Assembly: GCA_000310025.1 (NCBI GenBank)
Contig: FN649003.1
Coordinates: 602,290 to 629,064 of the forward strand
Reading direction: 5' to 3'
Origin: Ectocarpus siliculosus
Taxonomy: Eukaryota > Sar > Phaeophyceae > Ectocarpales > Ectocarpaceae
Length of the DNA stretch: 26,775 nt
The first letter of the stretch is position 1. Every line of letters begins with the position of its first letter. The translations under genes were made by a program, and so were the position numbers. Below, one piece after another: positions 9,880-19,155 of this stretch. The notes under the pieces were generated by a model. The model searched no databases. It was given only the letters and a program-made list of their open reading frames with translations, and was not told where the DNA came from.

Positions 9880-12772
9880 ACTGTTGCTGTTGTTGCTTTT
9901 GTTGTTTGTTTTTCAGCTGCCGATTAGCGCTGATATCCAAGGCGAGCACTCTTTCACCCCGAAGGCCCTCCCGGCCTCTCGCCCTCCCACACAACACGAC
10001 CACAAGATTTCATGACATAACAACAGTCTTGTGCCCCCCCCCCCCCCCCNNNNNNNNNNNNNNNNNNNNNNNNNNNNNNNNNNNNNNNNNNNNNNNNNNN
10101 NNNNNNNNNNNNNNNNNNNNNNNNNNNNNNNNNNNNNNNNNNNNNNNNNAAAGATGGGGACACTTTTTTTTTTTTTGAAAAAAAAAAGAGGGCCCAAAGA
10201 AAGGGAAAAAACCCTACCTTTTTTCTCCGGTCCAGGGGAATTGGAAAAAAATTAAGGGGTTTCCCGAAAAAATTTTCCCCCTTTTTCCCAAAATTTTTGG
10301 GTTTTAAAGGTTGGGGAACCCCTGGGGGGTTTAAAAATCCCTTTTTGGAAAAAAAAAAATTTTTTTTTTGTTTTTTTTTTTTTTTTTTTTTAAAATTTGG
10401 GTTTTTTTTTTTTTTTTTTTTTTTTTTAAGCCGCGATAAAGGGGTAAAAAAAAAGGGAAAATTTTTTTCCCCCAAAAGGCCCCCCGGGTTTTTTCCCTTC
10501 CCAAAAAAAAAAACAAAAAATTTTTAAAAAAAAAAAAAATTTTTTGCCCCCCCCCCCCCCCCCCCCCCCCGCCGCCGTGCGTACACGGCCCCCCGTTGCC
10601 CCCCTCCCCTTGCTGGTCTTCCCTTCTTTTTTTGCCTCTTCTTGGCGGGACACCCGCGTCTCGTGGGGATCTGACGTCCCGCCGAACACACCAATGTCCA
10701 TATGGACACACGTGCTGAATTTGCCGCGTACGATGGGAACGGTGCTCATGGCGCTTGGCGTGCGCAACGCTGGCATGCCCGGTGTTTACTGGCGTTTGCT
10801 CCCATGCACGGGAATTGGGTGCCTGGCGTTCATGACCATGTGTGTCATGCGTGGCACTACTACACCACAAAAATCCACACAAACGATAACAACAAATTGG
10901 GCACAAAAACGTGCTGCTCCTTCTCGAAAAATGCATGTAACTACACATGTACGCATGAAATCTGCATGCAACTACGTGTAAAAAAATACGCATGTTCGAA
11001 TTCATCATTAGCTCATTTTGCCCATGAAGACCGCCCTCAACACGAGGGAGCCCCGCATCATCTGCCCGACTCTCAAGATCCTCCAGCAGATGATTCTGCT
11101 GAGCCCCATGATCGGCCAGGCGCTGGTGCCGTACTACCGACAGGTACGTGCCTCCCGATTCGTTTTCGCGTGAGCATTGTTTGTTGTTTGCTCCTTGCCA
11201 CGGTTCTCAGGTACATATAGTTATTTCCTGCTGCCTAAGGATGATGGGCAGCATGCTTGCCTTGCCATTTATACCGCGTATTTTTGCCTGCTTGATAAAA
11301 AAAAATTATGTCGAATGTTTTTTGGTGGACGTGTCTGGGACAAAGATATGTATGTGCATCTCGTCCCCTCCTAGTCGGCTTGTTTGCCTAGTCTCCGCCA
11401 TGTCGGCGTTGCCTCGTACACACTGCGACCTCCTCTCCTGTTTCTCAGCTTGCAACCGGCGTGTGTAACTGTACAGGGCAGTTTGGTTGCTTTTCCCGGG
11501 GGGGGGCGGGAGGTACTGGGTGAGGTGGGCTGAACAGCTGCTGTAGTATGGGGCCCACTAGTAGTATGGAAAGCGATGAAGACCTGGCGAGAGGCGTGGT
11601 GGTTAGGAGGGAAACGGGGGGGGGGGGGGGGGAAACCCCCCAACCAAGGGGAAAAACGGGGTTTGTTTCTGGCCCGGAAATGAACAAAGTCCGCAACAAT
11701 GGCAAAAAAAATGAAAAAAGACAATGTCCAAACTCTTCTAGCCCGGACCGCCCCGCTATTCCTCCGAAGCTTCTTCCTGGGGATAGTGGTCGGCGAGCAA
11801 ACGATAAACCTCTCACGAACTGAATAATGTACCAAGCGCACCACCAACCCTTGACGGTTTTTTTCTTTCGTTTTCCGTTTTGTGTCTGCTGTTGGCGATG
11901 ATGCGTTGTAGCTCCTTCCGATGTTCAACCTGTTCCGCGGGATGAACAGCAACATGGGAGACGCCATCGACTACAACCAGCGTTCCAGGATCAACGTTGG
12001 AAAACTCATCATGGAGACCCTCGAGGTGATGGTAAACACGACAAGGTAGTTTTGTTTCTTCGAGCACCTTCACCACGCCATCTGTACCACTGCAGTGCTG
12101 TGCTGTATCGTGTCGTACTCTTGGTGTGTGAAGCAAAGAATGTGTGATGCACCCCGCATAAGCCTCCCTCTTTTTTTTTCTGTCTTGGTGGGGCTGGCCG
12201 CAGGTGATGGAGCAGTTTGGAGGGCCCGACGCCTTCATCAACATCAAGTACATGATTCCAACGTGAGTGCGGTGTTTTGCACAAGGTGGAGGAAAGTTGA
12301 ACCCCACAAGGATAAAGCTGTTTCTTGCATATACTGGGTCAGAATCCTCCACCCGCGCGCACGCACACGCTGCACTTCATTTGCCAGCAATCCCTTCTGT
12401 TGCTGTCGCTCGCAGTTATTCATAGTTTCAGATTCCCATGTACCCTCCGCTCTCCCCGCCGTTCTTATCTGAAGTGCTTCTTCGATCCGAGGTTCAAACG
12501 TTGTCATTGCTCTGCGAAGCCGCTTCATCCTGCACCACCCTAGATGGGCTTCCCTCCTCCACACCGTGAAATTTAGCGAGAAGAACACCGATCGATCCAC
12601 CACACAACTTGTGCTGTAACCACGGGTTGTACGACATCAACACTCCATTGCCACTTTTTCCACCCTTCGTGGGACAGTCCCGAGGGAAACCTAGAAAAGT
12701 CGACTCTGACCGTCGGGTCGTGCTCTCCGCCCTCCGTGTCCAATGTGTAGGTACGAGAGCTGCGGGCCCTGA
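3753..12772 (+). CDS. PACRG: PACRG-family axonemal protein with long N-terminal extension (about 13 exons)
   Basis: Proposed exons: 3753-3786, 4254-4503, 5222-5293 (or 5265), 5572-5731, 6388-6648, 7274-7492, 8148-8301, 9082-9257, 9690-9779, 11012-11143, 11912-12025, 12204-12262, 12751-12772. The product is about 580 residues. The last six exons (about 197 residues) are unmistakably PACRG: FRKYYVRGDLPI, YLPIFFDGLRE, PYRFLAVQG, LILPMKTALNTREP, IGQALVPYYRQ, LPMFNLFRGMN, GDAIDYNQR, DAFINIKYMIPTYESCGP. PACRG lies at the inner junction of axonemal doublet microtubules, where it helps join the A and B tubules. The roughly 380-residue N-terminal part is basic, Pro/Ser/Ala/Arg-rich and probably disordered, with a Gln-8 run and repeated RPx[ST]A motifs. 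The exon 8 donor is GC (9258). Junctions from exon 4 onward are phase-consistent. The join of exon 3 to exon 4 is unresolved: the best donor (5266, GTAAGG) gives the wrong phase and the 5294 donor is weaker. The first exon rests on a perfect GTAAGT donor and phase only. One intron holds an assembly gap. Confidence 0.93.
3995..4017. repeat. CTGCCAA tandem repeat, three copies
   Basis: Three perfect 7-bp units plus a partial one, inside proposed PACRG intron 1 and upstream of the TPGS1-like start. Confidence 0.85.
4728..4745. repeat. 18-bp perfect palindrome in a PACRG intron
   Basis: TAGACTATATATAGTCTA is fully self-complementary. It lies in the intron after the 4254-4503 exon and has no assigned role. 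Confidence 0.8.
7277..7300 (+). repeat. (CAG)8 at the start of a PACRG exon
   Basis: The repeat encodes a Gln-8 run immediately after the predicted acceptor (exon begins at 7274). Every unit ends in AG and keeps frame, so in-frame acceptor slippage is possible. Confidence 0.8.
8029..8060. repeat. ACGGACAA tandem repeat, four copies
   Basis: Four perfect 8-bp units in the PACRG intron 7493-8147, within an A/G-rich stretch. Confidence 0.9.
8740..8935. repeat. TTG/CTG-rich degenerate repeat region
   Basis: Loosely repeated GTT, GCT and GAT triplets in the PACRG intron 8302-9081. Open frames here are low-complexity Leu/Val/Cys runs and not credible exons. Confidence 0.6.
9258..9263 (+). other. 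GC splice donor (GCAAGC) of PACRG exon 8
   Basis: The exon ends LRE (GAG) at 9257 and the next exon starts GTG at 9690. Only a GC donor here gives a continuous PACRG reading (FFDGLRE then VEDPYRFL) in phase 0. Flanking AG before and AAG after fit the consensus of GC-AG introns. Confidence 0.75.
9845..9912. repeat. (TTG)n microsatellite
   Basis: About twelve perfect TTG units, then a degenerate tail, in the PACRG intron 9780-11011. Confidence 0.9.
10050..10149. other. Assembly gap of exactly 100 N
   Basis: One hundred N bases flanked by a C homopolymer (10034-10049). A length of exactly 100 suggests a placeholder for unknown size. It sits inside PACRG intron 9780-11011, so no coding sequence of that gene need be lost. 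Confidence 0.97.
10150..10570. other. Degraded homopolymer-rich sequence next to the gap
   Basis: Nearly every base occurs in runs of 2 to about 20 identical letters. The texture differs abruptly from both sides and ends in a C run (about 10546-10570). It looks like low-quality read ends assembled next to the gap, not biology. Poly-Lys/Phe/Pro frames here are artefacts. Confidence 0.75.
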
Positions 12773-13418
12773 CGCTTGTGTGCTGCCCTGACACGGGCCG
12801 GAAGATTCGCTTTCGTTCTCGAGAAACGGACGGCGAGACGAGGAGACTTGGTCGGCCGGGAGGGAGAGGAGAGAAAGGACATAGTTTTTCATTGTATTCA
12901 TGGTTGTTTTTTTCACGGCAAGCAGTAAAGTTCTGCAAAGTCTCCGCACGCGTCGCGGCAGCGAGGGTGCGCACGATAGTCGTTCTTTGTATGTCGTTCG
13001 TGTGAAAGTCAGATCAAGTCATGATGGCTTTGCGGTCGATAACGATAGCTGGGGGGGAAGAGGAGAGGGGCGGAGAAAGCGCGCGCAAAAGGCAGCGAAA
13101 TGCCGGTCGATCGGTCGGTTGTTCGACGAAGAGACACACGGTTCTTGTCTGAAAAACAATTATTTGGGAAATTGCGTACACAACGAGCCAACATCACCCC
13201 ACGCCGATCATCGATCGACCCCTTACTATCCTGTCGGGCACGCTGTTTCGACGGAAAGCTCTACACCCCTCAAAGTCCATGTCAGTCCACGGCTGACCTT
13301 CGGTCCAGTTTGACCCAACAGAAAACAGAGTGTTTGAAGAGATTGACTCTAGGTGACACCGTTACTACTTTCTTGGTCTTTCTTCCATCAGTACACTGAC
13401 TGGTAGCCAGAGGTTGTG

Positions 13419-13447
13419 AGTAGGTTGGGGCACCGCTACAACCTACT
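13419..13447. repeat. 9-bp perfect inverted repeat, 11-nt loop
   Basis: Arms AGTAGGTTG (13419-13427) and CAACCTACT (13439-13447). It lies downstream of the PACRG stop. Confidence 0.75.
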
Positions 13448-13667
13448 ACATGTAGGAGGTCGTTTCTTCTCCCAATCCCAAAATAGTAACATCGCGACAA
13501 TACAGAGCTCTTCGCTGGCTTCAACCACTCGGAAGCTGCTGCGGCGTTGGTAGTCAGCATAGCTGCCGCAGATACTGGCAAATGTCGTCATACCACATAG
13601 ATAGAGCAATTTTTCGTATCAGCTATCATACCTGAAGACGTGGGAAGTATTATTATAGAAGAAACGG

Positions 13668-13713
13668 CTGCTGTACAGCCAGCTCTGTACAGCAGTCTAC
13701 ATTAGCAGTAGAC
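13668..13713. repeat. Two adjacent potential hairpins
   Basis: Hairpin 1 has arms CTGCTGTACAG (13668-13678) and CTGTACAGCAG (13685-13695), a perfect 11-bp stem with a 6-nt loop. Hairpin 2 has arms GTCTAC (13695-13700) and GTAGAC (13708-13713) with a 7-nt loop. They share one base. Confidence 0.75.
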
Positions 13714-14033
13714 TTCAAGTAGCCCAGACAAAGCAGCAGCAGCAACGGCAGCAGCAGCAACGCGGACGTGTTTCTTCTACGTACCACAAGTCGCTCCTTT
13801 TCTGTGTGCTGTGTGCTGTGTGTGCTCTGTGAGCTGTTGCCGAGGGCCAGGGCCTCATCCACGCACATTTGGGTCACAAGAAATTTCCTTGAAATTCCTA
13901 CAATCAGCAATACCGACGGATCGCCGCGGCACTGTCAACTGTTGGGAGCGGTCCGTAGATTATTTTCGTTCCCAAAGCGTGGTCTTCGGATTCTTCCAAG
14001 ATTTTGCCATTTTCACAGAAGAAAACCGGCTGG

Positions 14034-14074
14034 TCTCTGTCTGTGTCTGTTGTCTGTCTGTCTGTCTGTCGTCT
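14034..14074. repeat. TCTG/TGTC tandem tract
   Basis: Interrupted tetranucleotide repeat in non-coding DNA upstream of the GT8-like ORF. Confidence 0.85.
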
Positions 14075-14757
14075 CCGGAATATCTGGTGGCTTCTCCTTC
14101 GTGAGGTGCTCAATACACATGTGAGTGCATCAGCTTGGTGGGAAAGGCTGATTTGGGCACCCGGGTGTGTGTATATATCAGCAGCAGCAGTATCACCTGG
14201 TCTGTGTTGTATGCAGGCGAGAATCGCATGTCACGGACACAGAAGCGGATTTGTCTCGTTGTCACGCACGGTGTGCCGCTGAACTCGAGCCGGTAGATCT
14301 TGATGATATGCATCGGATGGGTATGTTCACATCGCATCAAGTGTAGACTTTCCATGTGTCCATGTAGCGTCTGAAGACGTTTTGTTTTCGTTCCCTTCGA
14401 GAGAAAAGATTAGTATATCCAAACCGGCGATCGGGAAAATGGTCTATCCGCGAACAATTTGCGTCTGTTGTATCTACGTTAGGTGGAGAAGATATGGCGA
14501 TACGGACGCGTTCTCAACCAGACGACACAACAGCTGTGTCGTCGTTGTGCCCCTGAAGTATAATTGTAGGTACTGCTGAAGTAGCTGCCATGAGATACGC
14601 CAATCAACCGACCTCCTTCCTTGTTTTCATCACTGGAGTCCACTTGAAGGTGCTTGCTGCGTCTGCAAACAAACTTATCTGCTGTTTCTTTCCATCCCGC
14701 CCGCCTGCTGAACAGATAGAGGGCTAACCCCCCCGCCTCCCCCCGTCGCCAGGACCG

Positions 14758-14758
14758 C

Positions 14759-14793
<35 letters not shown>

Positions 14794-14820
14794 CGACGAC
14801 GACGACGACGACGACGACAA
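14758..14820 (+). repeat. (CAA)12(CGA)8 tract upstream of the GT8-like start
   Basis: Twelve CAA units (14758-14793) pass directly into eight CGA units (14794-14817). The tract ends 60 nt before the ATG at 14881, so it probably lies in the 5' leader or core promoter. Confidence 0.9.
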
Positions 14821-14880
14821 CGGACGACGCAGCCCCCACTAGTATCTCCTACCACATCCTCACAACTTCGAGAACATCAG

Positions 14881-16107
14881 ATGCGACGAGCGAGACGGAG
14901 GTGCTGGTCCGTCGCCCTAGCCCTCCTGCTAACGTACGCCGTCGTCAGCACCGTCCTTTTCTTGCGGCCTCCGCTCCACCCGGTCGGCCCCTCCACCAAA
15001 CCCAGCACCACCATCTCCGGCAACCAGCGGACACGACAGCAACCCAGGCTCCGATCGGCTTCGGGGGCCGACTCGATCGTCTTCGTTGCCCTGGGCCCCG
15101 CGGCGCGGTCGGCCTCGCTGCTGTACGCCCTGACGTCGCTTAGAGAGGAGGGAGGCTGGGACGGCCAGGTGCACGTGGTCGTTGAGCGCGAGGATGACCT
15201 GGCCTGCCTCTCGTCGTACCTTCGCCAGTCCGTCACGGCCATCGCTATCGCACCGCCGCCGCCGCCGCCCTCACCCGGCGGTAGTCTTCATTCCGGTGGC
15301 GGGGACACGAGAGGGGTGGTGCAGAACGCCAAGATGGCGAAGATGAAGCTCCTGGACCTACTTCCGCCCTCGGTGGAGCGCGTGGTGTACGTGGACTGCG
15401 ACGTCGTCACCCAGCGGCCTCTCGGGCCTTTCCTCGACGCCGTCGCCCGCGAGTGGGACGAGCTGGACAGAAAAGCGGCAGCGGCAGCGGCAGCGGCGAC
15501 AGCTGCGGTGGGAGGGCCAGCGACAACCAGGCCGCCGCCGAAAAAAGGAGTAGTGAACTCACGCTTGCGAGGAGGGCGTGATGATGGCGACGAGGTATTT
15601 GCTCCTCCTCCTCAGCCGATGAGCGGCGACGGTGACACCAACCGACGGCCGCCGCCGCCGCCGCCGCCACCGCCGTCAACAGTGATGATCTTCGCGGACG
15701 CGGGCGGGCACACGGTCCCCGTTTGCCGGGGCTGCGACCGGGCACACTCGGGGGTGGTGGCCCTGGCGCGTGGGCACTCCGAGCGGTGCCTGAAGCTTTG
15801 GCACGACGCTTTCGAGGGAGACGGCGCGGGAAACGGGGGCACGTCCACGGACCAAGAAGCGCTGGACGCGGCGCTCGGGGAGGGGTCGGGCTGCGAGGCG
15901 ATCATGATGGGACGGTGGCACCTCTCGTTCATGAAGGACGCGTTTGTCATGGCCGGGCTGACGAGGACGAGCACGTTCGGCCACTACACGGGGCTGCTTC
16001 ACCCGAAGACCCTGGGCAAGGTCTACCGGAGGTTTTACGAGTGGGCCCTTGGGATGAGCTTCGAGGAGTGGGGGCAAGGGGAGATCCAGGGCTGCGCGGT
16101 CGAGTGA
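14881..16107 (+). CDS. Type II membrane glycosyltransferase, GT8-like, intronless
   Basis: 408-residue ORF from the first in-frame ATG to TGA. The N-terminus MRRARRRCW and a hydrophobic segment at about residues 8-28 form a signal anchor, placing the catalytic part in the Golgi or ER lumen. VVYVDCDVV gives a DxD metal and nucleotide-sugar motif (D172, D174). AHSGVVAL (about 288-295) and STDQEAL (about 322-328), then a RWHLSF block, follow the layout of GT8-type nucleotide-sugar transferases, where a small-residue SG motif and a DQ motif follow the DxD. Three low-complexity insertions interrupt the fold: poly-Pro near residue 125, poly-Ala near 200 and poly-Pro near 258. Having no introns is unusual beside its neighbours and may mean retroposition or transfer. 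Donor and acceptor sugars cannot be told; GT77 or another GT-A family is the alternative. Confidence 0.78.
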   Translation: MRRARRRCWSVALALLLTYAVVSTVLFLRPPLHPVGPSTKPSTTISGNQRTRQQPRLRSASGADSIVFVALGPAARSASLLYALTSLREEGGWDGQVHVVVEREDDLACLSSYLRQSVTAIAIAPPPPPPSPGGSLHSGGGDTRGVVQNAKMAKMKLLDLLPPSVERVVYVDCDVVTQRPLGPFLDAVAREWDELDRKAAAAAAAATAAVGGPATTRPPPKKGVVNSRLRGGRDDGDEVFAPPPQPMSGDGDTNRRPPPPPPPPPSTVMIFADAGGHTVPVCRGCDRAHSGVVALARGHSERCLKLWHDAFEGDGAGNGGTSTDQEALDAALGEGSGCEAIMMGRWHLSFMKDAFVMAGLTRTSTFGHYTGLLHPKTLGKVYRRFYEWALGMSFEEWGQGEIQGCAVE

Positions 16108-18666
16108 TGATTGGGAGGGAGGGCGGCGGGCTGTGGTGATGTTGTGGGCTGGCTCTTGTGATTCGGTTGGCTCGATATGGTGGTAAACAATGCTCTGTTT
16201 GGTGAAGAGGAGGGCCTCGGAACAGCAACATTATATCAGGAAGATTGTGCGTGTCTTAATAAGACCGTGGTTGTTTACCGTACTTGTCAGGTTGCTAGAA
16301 AGACGAAAGATTTCTTGGGCGATGAAGTGGTGATTTTCGCATTGGTGGCAGCTACGATGACCGTGTGAATGTGCGTTCTATGCTTGCATTGTTTCCTATG
16401 GAAGGAATGGTACGAATTAGGGGGAGCGGGGGTAAGGTCGAAGGAACAATGCCGTACGTAGAGCTACTCGCAGTTGACTGTGTTGAACGGAGTGTAATCA
16501 ATTGGCTAGAAAACGGCCGGGAAAGCTGGCGCAGCCGTATACCCCTCAATAGTTGTTTGGTTTTGCTCGACTGCAGATTTGTATGACGTGATTGCTCTCA
16601 TTATTGAGCCCAATACAACTTTGATAACGGCTTATTTAACAGACGGAAACAAACAAGAGGGAAGGGCGGGTTGCAGGTCCAGTCGTCGGGTATCCATGCG
16701 AATGTTTTCTTGTCTTGGCTGTCGGTGTTGCCCCGACACAATAATAATAGTGTAAAGGAGAGGTTTGGCTTAGAATTGCCAGGCGTTCATGCGACGGTTC
16801 CTGGGGTTCTCGTCCAGAATCATCCTCCACTGGAGAGAATGGGAGACTAGCGATTGAACCTCAACTCATTATACTGTAGGCACAGGTGCTCGGTTCCGAG
16901 GTCCCGACAACAGAATAGGTTCTGCAAAGGAACCTGTGAACACAAAATTGGCCAATGATCGCAGTAAAACTAGTGTTTGCGACGTTAGATCGAACAGGCC
17001 CGGTCGCTTCTAACGTCCCGGGCACCCGGATCTACCGCTCGTGCTTCGACGGCACATGCTGTGAAGCAAATGAGCAATGTTGTAAGTTTTTTTCTGTTCT
17101 AGTATGAGGCATATACACACGCTTGAGTCGCCTGCAGAAACCCACCCGGCAACTGATACTTGTCCTGTTTGAGGCAATCATTGTTGTTGCAGACAGACGT
17201 AAGAAATAGAGATAATCCCCCGGCCGTTTCAGCGAGCGGTAAACCTCTAGCCGAAACAAGAACCTGGCGAAATAAGGACAAGCGTGCTCGGTTTGCGGTA
17301 GGCAAAACACCGCCAGGAGTCTCACACGCTCATTAATAGCCTTTGCAGTGATAGAGGGTTCTGTGTACGCCGTTAGTAGTAGCGCGCTTCGCCTTGCCGG
17401 CAATCGACACGGAGGGGTCCGCTGATGGTGCTCCTCATGCTATTGGTGGAGCTTCACAAGTGCTCGATGCCACGAGTGGCAGGATTCTGACTAGAAACGA
17501 TGCGCTTCCGGTGTTGTTGTCGTTGTACGGTATTCCCGTGATGATCTTATGCAGACCGTGGTTGGATGGAAATGTATAGGCCGTGCGTCTTGTTTTGTTA
17601 TGCAGAACGATGGACGCTCTGCGTACGTGGGTTGTTAACCGCTGAACATCTGTGCCCCCCTCTACTTGTTTTGTACCGTCAAACCCCAAGATACAAAAAT
17701 ACACATCTCTCTTCTCTCTCATTTGCTATTCATCTACGGAACAAGTAGTACGCCATGATTCCCTAGTGAAGGCTGCTACAACACGCACCGACCCAATCCC
17801 CTCTTTTTTTCAACCACTCTCCTCCACCACGGGACGTCCAACAAGAACCGCAGCCTAAGGCCTTCAAACAAGCGCGCGCGCGGACAGTCGACACTGAACA
17901 ATTCTTCGCGGTTGCTCGGCACCACCAGACACAGAGAACTTCCGCCTCCAAATGCTGTACAAAACTAGGGCACATGACGTGCGTACCAATACATCCAACA
18001 GTTCATGCCGCGCGCCACAGAATTCCTCCATATTTTCGCCCGGATCGTTCCGGCGCACGCTTGAAGGGAACGTAGTTGCGGCAGTATGCACAAGGTCTAG
18101 GACGATACATCGATTATTGTCTACAAGACGAACACGCGACATGTCCTACGAAAACAGATCTACAGTGATAAAAACAGCCATCAGTTTGACTCTCCATTTA
18201 CTTACATCAACACGCACACGGCCGCGATCTCAACGACACGCGCTCCTAAAACTCCCGAGAGTCATCACTTGTACTAACTGTCGCTTATGGTTACATCTCC
18301 GTGTTTCAATGTTACAAAAATCAGCCCATTTTTTGGTCCAGGTACTACCCCTCCCAAAGTTGTCCGAAACTACTCCCCTGGGCTGTTTAAATAGCACTGC
18401 CTCTCCACGGTCCTGACTTGACTTGTTAGCATCCTAAACATAATTCAGATCCCGTTTCCGAACGGCCACCTTCTATTTTCCCACTCACTACACCATGCAC
18501 CCCGATTTCGCTTCTTCAGCTACGGTGAAGTAATCTCCTCCGACCATCTCAGGCCGGTCCCTAAGAAACAACAGGAGGACACGGGGTAGATTTCAGAAAC
18601 ATTGCTTCCATCAAGACAAGATGTGCATATGCACACCACCCCGAACCACCACCACACGGGGTATCA
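16108..18666. other. Non-coding stretch between convergent genes
   Basis: Lies between the stop codons of the GT8-like gene (plus) and the GT64 gene (minus), so it should hold two 3' UTRs. Open frames are short and lack recognisable motifs. No RNA gene or mobile element was recognised. Confidence 0.6.
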
Positions 18667-19123
18667 TCATCGACGACCCCGGATGTCATCCTTTGCGAAC
18701 CACTTCCAGAGCTTGGCAGGGACAAGGAGCATGTCCGCGCTGACAAACTCCGCCAGAGTCGGAGCCCGCACGGCCAGGCCCCAACGCGATAGTCGCGACA
18801 AATCGCTTCTACTACTATTACCATCACCATCCCCCCCCCTCCCACGGACACCCCCTCTGATGGAAGGGGTGGCGGTGGCGCGAGGTGTCGAGGCGAAGAG
18901 ATCGGTTCGAATCAAGGGCTCGCAACGACGTGTGCGTGGTCGTCGTCTGTCTGTCGCTCCCTGCTCCTTGTTGTCTGGAAAAGGCGGTGGCGGCAGGAGT
19001 GGCTCGTCGGCGACGTCGCAGAAAATTTCCCGGAGATCTGCGAGGCACCTGCATTTTCGATTACCACCACACACACACATATGATGAGCATTAGCGCGGT
19101 CGATGATCTACATATGCGTAGAA

Positions 19124-19155
<32 letters not shown>

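Larger units (their letters stand above)
12773..14880. other. Non-coding stretch between PACRG and the GT8-like gene
   Basis: No credible exon was recognised on either strand. It should hold the PACRG 3' UTR and the promoter and 5' UTR of the next gene. Contents seen: inverted repeats at 13419-13447 and 13668-13713, CAG-rich triplets around 13735-13762, a TCTG tract and a CAA/CGA tract. Confidence 0.6.

Noticed and set aside
9798-10527. Poly-Cys, poly-Phe and poly-Lys open frames
   Set aside because: They come from a TTG microsatellite, the N gap and corrupted homopolymer sequence.
12573-12974. Minus-strand open frame of 133 codons
   Set aside because: It overlaps the last PACRG exon and its 3' flank and shows no motif or splice support.
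17394-17579. Short open frame with protein-like composition (ends LYGIPVMILCRPWLDGNV)
   Set aside because: It has no ATG, no splice partners found and no recognised motif; it may be a decayed fragment, but this cannot be supported.
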